DNA of 37,476 bases from JBHJGU01 sp050331475 (GTDB lineage: Bacteria > Pseudomonadota > Alphaproteobacteria > Caulobacterales > Maricaulaceae). Under the pieces are notes generated by a model. It did no database searches, was not told the DNA's origin, and worked only from the letters and a program-made list of their open reading frames with translations. Positions 31,792 through 37,476 of this stretch are shown here, piece by piece (position 1 is the stretch's first letter; every line of letters starts with the position of its first letter). The stretch lies in assembly GCA_050331475.1 (NCBI GenBank), contig JBHJGU010000135.1, forward strand, positions 1 through 37,476, read 5' to 3'. Both the position numbers and the translations under genes were made by a program.

Positions 31792-33242
31792 GCTTCTGTT
31801 TCAGTTTTCACCAACCGAACGCGTGTGTTGTCATGGTCAAGCTCGGGGCAATAGAGCTTGATGTTCAGCTCGCGCGTGATAATCGGCCAGTAAAAGCTCG
31901 TTTGGTCGATCTCGAAATAGGTGTATCGGTTGGTGCGTTGAGGCAATTGCTCGGGCGCATAATCGAGCAATCGCATATCTAAACCTAACAAGCGCCGATC
32001 AATAATATCTTCGAGTTCCGAAGCGGGACCCAATTTGCGCTCATGCAACGCATCGCGGACTTGCTCGCGCGCAATGGTGCTGTCGACCACAAGGAAGTAT
32101 TTCGGCAAACGCCCGCCAATGAAATCGCCGGGAATGTCCGCCGACCACATACCGTTTTCTCGATACACCAATTCGACCGCTGCCGTGGGCCCGAGCGATA
32201 ATTGGTCAAGCAGAGCGTGGGCGCGATCGAACGCGCGCGCGAAACCCGGTCCCGGATCCGCGTGGTCATAAACCGGCAAGCCCGGCCTGGCGTCGTCACC
32301 GTCGCGGGCGGGCCGGTCGCCCAGCGGCCCATGATCGGACGACAACGCCGCTAACGCGCCTACATGACGGCGCATCAAGCCGTAGGCGTCAAACGGATGA
32401 AGCCGGTCGGCGTCCAAAGCTTGGGTGGCGTCCGCGCACACCGCGTGCAGCACCTGCGAAATCATAAACACGCTGACGTCTTGGCCTGCGCCGACGGACA
32501 GCGCCAAACCGCGGTCGCGCCGATGATCGACAAAGTCCGAAGCCTTGCGCGTGACCGCCTCGCGCCACCGTTTCAATCGATCGACCAGGGCGGGCTCGGA
32601 CAAGACGTCCAGCCGGGCGCCGCTCTTCAGCCCGTCCGGTTCGAACCCGTCCTTCTGGGCGACGACCGCGCCCAAGCGCAGCCCGTCGAAGTCATGGCGC
32701 AGGCTGTCCCAGCGATAGGGATCGCCGGGGCCGATAATTAAGATTTGCACCAGAAAATCCAAGCTCGTCACCCGCGTACGCTCCGGTGAGTCCGGATCAT
32801 AGCAGTCCCCGCGCTCCTGAGAGCGCGCCACGAACCGCGCCGAGGCCAGGGGGTGGGGGGCCGGTGTTTGGTCACGCTCCCACGGATCGGCGCCTTGAGG
32901 CGCACGGGCGAGCAACGCATAGACGTCCCCGCCCTCGCGTAGCGCCGCCTCGCTCGGCGCGATCGTGCGCAAAACCGCGTTGGCGGAACCGGCGAACGCG
33001 TCCCCTGCGCGCAGCAAAACGCCGTCTGCGGTGACCGCCTCTAGGGCCGCGACCGGTTGGGTTCGCTCCGGACGCCAATCGATCCGCGCCGCACCCCAGG
33101 GATAGGCCTGCCCCAACGCCGCGCGCCGCGCGACGTGTTGATAAGTCGCCGCGTCTTGGTGCTGAAATAACTGCGGGGTCAGCGCCAAGCCTTGGCGCCA
33201 TAGGATCGGCCCCGGCAACGCCCCCTCGAACCCCCCGGCCAC
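31788..33242 (-). CDS. tssK: T6SS baseplate-membrane complex linker TssK
   Basis: This 484-residue protein is TssK, which joins the baseplate to the TssJLM membrane complex. The N-terminus has the family motif ILWRQGLALTPQLFQHQD, followed by a shell-type beta domain, and the C-terminal part has AAVELVYRENGMWSADIPGDF, RLPKYFLVVDSTIAREQVRDAL and the final YFEIDQTSFYWPIITRELNIKLYCP with the neck/tail arrangement. The length is normal to slightly long. It is 3 nt from the upstream OmpA-like gene, in the same minus-strand operon as TssL and the TssM-like gene. Confidence 0.93.
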   Translation of the reverse strand: MAGGFEGALPGPILWRQGLALTPQLFQHQDAATYQHVARRAALGQAYPWGAARIDWRPERTQPVAALEAVTADGVLLRAGDAFAGSANAVLRTIAPSEAALREGGDVYALLARAPQGADPWERDQTPAPHPLASARFVARSQERGDCYDPDSPERTRVTSLDFLVQILIIGPGDPYRWDSLRHDFDGLRLGAVVAQKDGFEPDGLKSGARLDVLSEPALVDRLKRWREAVTRKASDFVDHRRDRGLALSVGAGQDVSVFMISQVLHAVCADATQALDADRLHPFDAYGLMRRHVGALAALSSDHGPLGDRPARDGDDARPGLPVYDHADPGPGFARAFDRAHALLDQLSLGPTAAVELVYRENGMWSADIPGDFIGGRLPKYFLVVDSTIAREQVRDALHERKLGPASELEDIIDRRLLGLDMRLLDYAPEQLPQRTNRYTYFEIDQTSFYWPIITRELNIKLYCPELDHDNTRVRLVKTETEA

Positions 33243-33245
33243 CGA

Positions 33246-33779
33246 TTAAGACCCTTGCACCCGGCGCACTTCCACCCGACGGTTCGCCCCTGAATTGGGA
33301 TTGCTTACGTCCTTGAGCTCTCGTTCGCCGCGGCCGTCAAACTTCAACCGATCGGCGTCTATGCTGCGCTTCGTGGTCAGATAAGTGTAAGCGGCGTAGG
33401 CGCGACGCAGCGAGAGGTCCTGGTTGTAGTCGGCGTCGCCAGTGGCGTCGGTATGGCCGATCAGCTCGATTTTTACGCCCGCAAAGTCCGGGTCGTTCAG
33501 CACGGCCGCCAAATTGTCCAACGTCTGGGCCCCCAGCGGGGTCAGCACGTCGGAGTTCAGCTCAAACTCGATCTCGTCAGCGTCGATCGAGCTGACGGCC
33601 CGGGGCGGCGCCTCGCGTCCGGGTACGGAAATCGCGCGCGTTTTCGCTCCTGGCTTTGATTGCAAGGCGGCACGAAATTCTTCTTTGGTTTGCGCGTGGG
33701 CACAGTCAAGACCGGTGAAACCGGACAGGGCGACGCCGCAAACTGCGACAAGGGCGAAGGATTTTTTGCAAAACGTCAT
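33246..33779 (-). CDS. Periplasmic OmpA-family peptidoglycan-binding protein
   Basis: This 177-residue protein has a Sec signal peptide (CKKSFALVAVCGVALSGF to CAHAQ) and an OmpA C-terminal domain: FELNSDVLTPLGAQTLDNLA, KIELIGHTDATGDADYNQDLSLRRAYA, LKFDGRGERELKD, NRRVEVRRV. The peptidoglycan-binding Asp/Arg residues (TDATGD and LSLRR) are present. Such domains usually anchor T6SS membrane complexes to the wall, often as the TssL C-terminus or TagL; here it is a separate protein between tssL and tssK. A good Shine-Dalgarno (AAAGGAG) precedes it. It may complement the TssL in this locus, which lacks such a domain. Confidence 0.9.
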   Translation of the reverse strand: MTFCKKSFALVAVCGVALSGFTGLDCAHAQTKEEFRAALQSKPGAKTRAISVPGREAPPRAVSSIDADEIEFELNSDVLTPLGAQTLDNLAAVLNDPDFAGVKIELIGHTDATGDADYNQDLSLRRAYAAYTYLTTKRSIDADRLKFDGRGERELKDVSNPNSGANRRVEVRRVQGS

Positions 33780-33799
33780 AACGGAACTCCTTTCTCGGT

Positions 33800-35191
33800 T
33801 CAGTCTTCGATCACAAGGTCAATGACACCGGCGGCGATCGGCCCGTCATGGGCCTCAAAGCTCGGCGCGAGCGCGTCGAACACCGCTTCATAGGAAAAGT
33901 CGCGGTCAAACAGATCCATGGAGACCAGCGGCGTATCCGAGGCGAACGCGATGATGAAACCGGAACCCGCCGGCGGGGTGGTCCGCCAGCCGACCACATC
34001 GCCGACCAGCTCCTCTTCGCTAGCCACACCCAACCGGATTCGCCGGTCAGCGCCCAGTTCCAGGTCGGGCTCGCGCGTGGACGGCGCCATGGGCGAAATG
34101 TATTCCGGGTGCACATAGATCACGCTGAGCGCGTCGCCCAAGTCCTCCGGGCTGTAAGCGTCGACAGTGAACAACGCGTCGATCTTATAGGGCGGCGGCT
34201 CCGGTCCGAGCCTGAGGGTCGGCGCCGGCTCGGCGAAGAAATCAACGCCCAGGGCTGCGAATTCGGTGAACGCCTCGCAGAACGGTCGCGGCGTGTCGGT
34301 GACCTGCGACCGAACGCGCTCTACCTCGTCGAGCGCCTGAAGGTCTGTGCGGAGGCCGTCGACCACATCGCCAGGCGCAAATCCCTGCAAGGTCACGCGA
34401 TCCCCGCGTTGCGACCATTTCAGCACCGCGCAGTCCGCCCTTTCAACCAACCGAGCAACAGCGGTTGTGTCCTCGGGCGAAACCGTCTCGGCGGGGCGGG
34501 TGAACCACCAGACCGCGAAGCCGCCCATGAGGGTGAGCATTGCCAATCCGATGAGCGCCCAAAGCAGCCAAGGGAATTTAGAGGTCGCGGGCGGGGCGAG
34601 CGGTGCGGGCGGATCGATCTCGAAGGGTTGGGGCGTGATCGGGACCGCCGTTTGGCCGCGTCCCTGCACGGCGGCTGCCGCGATCGGCGGACGGTCAAGC
34701 CGCGCGGCGAGCAAGCTGGTGTGCTGTTCGCGCTCGCTCCGCGCGCGGCGGGCGAGTTCGGGTTCGCGGTGCTCGTGCAGACGCCCGCGAAACCCTAAAC
34801 CGATCGCGGTCAGATAAACCTCGCGCAGCTCCTGCTGCTGTTCGGCGAAGGCGTCACACCGCTCAAAGAACTGGTCCCCGGCGGCGCGGGTGGAGAACAT
34901 CCGCAACTGAATAGGCTCTTCGCCGCGCCACCAGTCGCGGAACTGCGGGAAGATATCGTCGACCAAGGCGACCACGGCGTAGACCGCCATATCAACGTCT
35001 TTGGGGTCCCGGCCATGGCGTTCGACCGCGTCTCGACGCAAAGTTTGCAGATGGGTCTGTAGCCTTTGGGCGACCCGGTCCGCCGGACCCACGGCGGCTT
35101 GCTCGCCGGCATTGAGCCGGCCAATGACCGCCATGGCGTCGCGCAGCACAGGCCGAAACAGATCGATGAGGTGCGGGGCGGCCGGGCTCAT
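33800..35191 (-). CDS. tssL: T6SS membrane protein TssL (DotU/IcmH) with atypical periplasmic extension
   Basis: This 463-residue protein has an N-terminal cytoplasmic DotU domain (about 10-140; DMAVYAVVALVDDIFPQFRDWW, FSTRAAGDQFFERCDAFAEQQQELREVYL, LGFRGRLHEH), a Pro-rich linker, one membrane segment (about 206-230; LLWALIGLAMLTLMGGFAVW), and a 230-residue periplasmic region. That region starts with a BON-like stretch (CAVLKWSQRGDRVTLQGFA to FCEAFTEFAAL) and continues as a DUF4384-like domain (SVIYVHPEYISP, LGADRRIRLGVA, TPPAGSGFIIAFASD) instead of an OmpA domain. The ATG at 35191 overlaps the TssM-like stop (ATGA); the open frame extends upstream without a better start. Confidence 0.87.
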   Translation of the reverse strand: MSPAAPHLIDLFRPVLRDAMAVIGRLNAGEQAAVGPADRVAQRLQTHLQTLRRDAVERHGRDPKDVDMAVYAVVALVDDIFPQFRDWWRGEEPIQLRMFSTRAAGDQFFERCDAFAEQQQELREVYLTAIGLGFRGRLHEHREPELARRARSEREQHTSLLAARLDRPPIAAAAVQGRGQTAVPITPQPFEIDPPAPLAPPATSKFPWLLWALIGLAMLTLMGGFAVWWFTRPAETVSPEDTTAVARLVERADCAVLKWSQRGDRVTLQGFAPGDVVDGLRTDLQALDEVERVRSQVTDTPRPFCEAFTEFAALGVDFFAEPAPTLRLGPEPPPYKIDALFTVDAYSPEDLGDALSVIYVHPEYISPMAPSTREPDLELGADRRIRLGVASEEELVGDVVGWRTTPPAGSGFIIAFASDTPLVSMDLFDRDFSYEAVFDALAPSFEAHDGPIAAGVIDLVIED

Positions 35192-36210
35192 AACGTGCTG
35201 GCCTCCCCGCGCCGACGGACCCAATGGCTGTCCTCCGGCAGAAACCGCTCGAAAATCGGCGAGGTCATGCGGGCGCCGGGCGGGGCGCCGGGGGCGGTCA
35301 GGTAAAGCCCTCGCCAGACCAAGCGCGGTTGGTGCAGATCCTCCTCCAAGAGTGCCCGCAAACTCGTCGCCAGGCCCACCCTGAGATCGCGCACACGTTC
35401 AAACCACTCAAAAAGGCCATGCCGGTCCGCGTCCTCTGCACTCGCCAGCAGCAAGCCCAGCCGAACGCGGTCCAATTGCGCCGCCAGCGCGTCAAAGACC
35501 GGGTCAAAGGCGTCATGGAGTTTCGCGACCCCCCGAGGCGGATCGAACCGGTGACCCAGCATGGTGTCCGCCCCCGCTTCGCACGCAGCCGCAAACGCCG
35601 CATGGCCAGGCAAACGGTCCAACTCGGTCACGATCACATGGATCGGTAGATCCAGGTCCAAGGTGACCGTCATCTCCAGCACGACGGCGCGCAACCGCTC
35701 GCCCAAAAGCCTAGCGGCTTCGGTGTCCTGCAAGACGCGGGCGGGCAAGACGGCGATCACGCCATTTAAGCCCCGGCGGGGGCGATGTTTGCCGAGCAAG
35801 GCGGCGGCCCGTTCCACACTGCGCCAGGCCTCGGGGTTCTCCGCCGGGGTTCGAACCAGATCGGCGCCGAATTCAATCGCCACCAGATTGCCCATCACCC
35901 ACCAAAACCAGCCCTGGGCCGCATATTCGCCGTCGCGCTCCTTGAACGAGCGACCTGACACCGCCCGCAACAGCGGTTCCGCGGCCCCCTCGGGCGCCAG
36001 GGTCAAAAACCACGGCGTTTCATAACGGTCAGCCTTGTCGGCTTTGCCGAGGTCGATGCGGGTCAAGGCCGCCGCCGCGCCGCGCTCCAACGGGCTGTCC
36101 TGGGCCGGCGCGCCCGTGGGAACGCCGCCTAAATCCGCGGTTCGACGTTTGGGCGGCGCGGACGTCGGTTGTTCGTCGATTAAGTTAGTGGCGTCCCCTT
36201 TTGCAGCCAT
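35188..36210 (-). CDS. TssM-like protein: cytoplasmic domain only, no Walker motifs
   Basis: This 340-residue protein aligns by eye with the cytoplasmic NTPase-like region of TssM/IcmF: PWFLTLAPEGAAEPLLRAVSG (P-loop position), RPRRGLNGVIAVLP, LGERLRAVVLEMTVTLDLDL, PIHVIVTELDRLPGHAAF, and near the end RLVWRGLYLTAPGAPPGA (family RGVYFTS). Typical TssM is about 1100-1200 residues with three membrane segments and a large periplasmic part; none of these is present. The P-loop GxxxxGK[ST] is lost (LAPEGAAEPLL, residues 71-81), as is DTAG (IEFGADLV at 112-119). It is followed by tssL with a 4-nt overlap. It may act as a scaffold for TssL; a complete TssM may exist elsewhere. Confidence 0.72.
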   Translation of the reverse strand: MAAKGDATNLIDEQPTSAPPKRRTADLGGVPTGAPAQDSPLERGAAAALTRIDLGKADKADRYETPWFLTLAPEGAAEPLLRAVSGRSFKERDGEYAAQGWFWWVMGNLVAIEFGADLVRTPAENPEAWRSVERAAALLGKHRPRRGLNGVIAVLPARVLQDTEAARLLGERLRAVVLEMTVTLDLDLPIHVIVTELDRLPGHAAFAAACEAGADTMLGHRFDPPRGVAKLHDAFDPVFDALAAQLDRVRLGLLLASAEDADRHGLFEWFERVRDLRVGLATSLRALLEEDLHQPRLVWRGLYLTAPGAPPGARMTSPIFERFLPEDSHWVRRRGEASTL

Positions 36211-36319
36211 GAACGGCGGCGTCCTTTTCGATTTTTAACTGGACTTAAACGCATTGATTGTCGCGGGTGATAATATAGTGTGCAACCGATTTCAACATTG
36301 AAGGCGCCGTGTTGCGGGG
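36211..36319. promoter_or_regulatory. Divergent intergenic region with AT-rich promoter-like sequence
   Basis: This 109-bp gap separates the divergently transcribed TssM-like and PiT-like genes. An AT-rich core at 36269-36277 (GATAATATA) can serve as a -10 on either strand, but I see no -35 with good spacing. An AAAAGGA sequence (minus strand, about 36222-36228) may be the ribosome-binding site of the TssM-like gene. Confidence 0.3.
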
Positions 36320-37387
36320 ATGATGACGGGCGCTGAGAGGGGGATGGCCGTGCCGACGCCGATGACGGCTCTGTTTCTGATGACTTTGGTCGGGACCGCG
36401 GCGGCGGCGTTTTTCGCGGGCGCCCATGGGGTGGCGGGCGGCTTGGCGACCGCCCGCGCCAGCGGCGCGTTCAGCCTGCGCGCCGGCTTGCTCTGTGGAG
36501 CGTTGATCGGCGCGGCGAGCGTGGCCTTAACCCCGCTTGACGTCGGGGTTGGGCTGATCAGCGGGTTTTGGGGCGAACCGATCACCACCAATCCCATGCG
36601 GATCGCGGCTGCCGTCGCAGCGAGTGTTGTCGCGACCGCGGCCGTGCTTGGGGTCACGGCGGTGCTCGGTTTCGCCGCGCCGGTGGGGCTCGTTTTGTGC
36701 ATCGCCATGGCCAGCATCGGCGCGGTGGAAGGTGGCGGCTCCGCGGTCGGTCTCGCCGGCGGCGTCGGCGCTTTAGGGTTCGCGCTGGTCCTCGCGACCG
36801 GGGCGGGATTTGCATTGACAAGGGCGGGACAGATCGGCGTGTTTCGCGCGCCGCGACCGCGGGACCGCACGCCGGTGTCGATCGGTTTGGGCTATGGGCT
36901 GACCGTGGCCCTCGCGGGATTAGCGCTTGCGCTCGCGCTCGGGGCGGGTCTTTGGGCGATGGTCGCGCTGCCGCTAGCTGTGATCGCCGGCGGCTTGGGC
37001 TACGCCTTAGCCCGGTCCGGACGGGCGAACGTAGCCAATACGCTGGAAGCCGCCGATGCGGCCCATCGAACGCCCCAAGGCTTCGCCGCCCTCGCCGGCG
37101 CCGCCTGCGCGGGCGCTGGCCAAGCCGCTCTCTTAGCGGTCCCGGCGCGGTGGCTCGCCGAGCTTCAAGCGCGCCCTGAAGCCCTTGAGGGCGGCGTCAC
37201 CAGCTTAGCCGTTTCCGCGTCGGTTCCCGTCAGTCTCGCCCTCGTCGGCGGGTACGGGTTTGGCGCCCTGCTACTTGGACACCGCGTGACCTGCCGCTTA
37301 GGCGATGAGCTGGCCCCCACCGGTCCGTTAGGCGCCCTGGGGCGAGCTTGGGCGTGCTCATCGCAGCACTGGCGTGCGTCAGCTTAG
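36320..37387 (+). CDS. PiT-family-fold membrane protein with degenerate signatures (frameshifted, 3' partial)
   Basis: The fold is that of inorganic phosphate transporters of the PiT family: two inverted halves of hydrophobic helices, the first with FFAGAHGVAGGLATARASGAFSL (PiT GANDxAN region) and GFAAPVGLVLCIAMASIGA (PiT GLPxSSTH region), the second with VPVSLALVGGYGFGALLLG, HRVTCRLGDELAPTGPLGAL as in PitA 'GYKVIATVG..ITELTP..GFAA'. All four conserved Asn/Asp/Ser-Thr-His positions appear replaced. The frame ends at 37387 after aberrant sequence (WACSSQHWRASA); the family-like continuation resumes in another frame from about 37342, so this reading is broken at a G-tract. ATG 36320 or 36344 could be the start. 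Confidence 0.6.
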   Translation: MMTGAERGMAVPTPMTALFLMTLVGTAAAAFFAGAHGVAGGLATARASGAFSLRAGLLCGALIGAASVALTPLDVGVGLISGFWGEPITTNPMRIAAAVAASVVATAAVLGVTAVLGFAAPVGLVLCIAMASIGAVEGGGSAVGLAGGVGALGFALVLATGAGFALTRAGQIGVFRAPRPRDRTPVSIGLGYGLTVALAGLALALALGAGLWAMVALPLAVIAGGLGYALARSGRANVANTLEAADAAHRTPQGFAALAGAACAGAGQAALLAVPARWLAELQARPEALEGGVTSLAVSASVPVSLALVGGYGFGALLLGHRVTCRLGDELAPTGPLGALGRAWACSSQHWRASA

Positions 37388-37476
37388 GTCTGCCTGCGTT
37401 CGGCGGCGTGGCCGCCGCGGCGGGCCTGGTCGGGCTGGGACTGGCCCGCGGGTCCGAGGGTCGAAACGCGCTGGGG
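37343..37476 (+). other. Continuation of the PiT-like gene in a second frame
   Basis: After GGGG at 37339-37342 the frame shifted by one base encodes ASLGVLIAALACVSLGLPAF followed by a Gly/Ala helix and LVGLGLARGSEGRNALG. This matches the last PiT helices (…ASGTGLPISTTHTLVGAVLGVG) in position, with AFGG in place of STTH. Adding one G to the tract would fuse it seamlessly to the upstream frame. It runs off the window. Confidence 0.6.

Noticed and set aside
31739..31982. Plus-strand extension after tssG as an extra gene
   Set aside because: The open frame is opposite the end of tssK and includes the terminator palindrome; it has no coding features.

Overview
The window is GC-rich, densely packed DNA from a Gram-negative bacterium. 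The type II secretion order (F-G-H-I-J-L-M-N-D-K), the GspN/GspC-like protein in place of a classical GspC, a Tat-exported PhoX phosphatase and interspersed TAGAGC-ended palindromic repeats together suggest an alphaproteobacterium of the Caulobacterales / Hyphomonadales / Parvularculales sort. That placement is inference; there is no rRNA or tRNA gene here.

Region 1 (1-7738, + strand) is a type II secretion operon that enters the window inside gspF and runs through gspG, H, I, J, L, M, N, D and K, mostly with 4-nt or longer overlaps. The secretin carries a lipobox (self-piloting type) and a Gly/Gln/Arg-rich insertion.

Region 2 (7739-14220) is accessory. It holds a palindromic intergenic repeat, a redoxin-2OG-Fe(II) oxygenase fusion (-), a Tat-dependent PhoX-family phosphatase (-) with a strong terminator and a possible PHO box, a 658-bp AT-rich gap with DnaA-box-like sequences, an RTX calcium-binding protein (+) with a terminator, a second copy of the palindromic repeat, and a CPGC redoxin (-).

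Region 3 (14283-36210) is a divergent type VI secretion (T6SS) locus. One minus-strand operon encodes a caspase-fold protein with an EF-hand and a DUF4384-like domain, then three unassigned proteins, two of which could be a chaperone/effector pair. The divergent plus-strand operon encodes an SH3b lipoprotein, a WD40-caspase protein, VgrG, a DUF4123 adaptor, a single-polypeptide fusion of the sheath proteins TssB and TssC, Hcp, TssE, TssF and TssG. Convergent to it on the minus strand lie TssM-like, TssL, OmpA-like and TssK. Three parts are aberrant: the sheath fusion; a 340-residue TssM-like protein with no membrane segments and no Walker motifs; and a TssL whose periplasmic part ends in a DUF4384-like domain rather than a peptidoglycan-binding one (a separate OmpA protein may supply that). 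TssA, TssH/ClpV, TssJ and PAAR are not seen in the window.

Region 4 (36320-37476) is a PiT-fold membrane protein that has lost the family's phosphate-site signatures and has an apparent frameshift at a G-tract.

The strongest candidate for something undescribed is region 3: a T6SS-like contractile machine whose VgrG operon is translationally coupled to a WD40-caspase gene and lies opposite a calcium-binding caspase gene.
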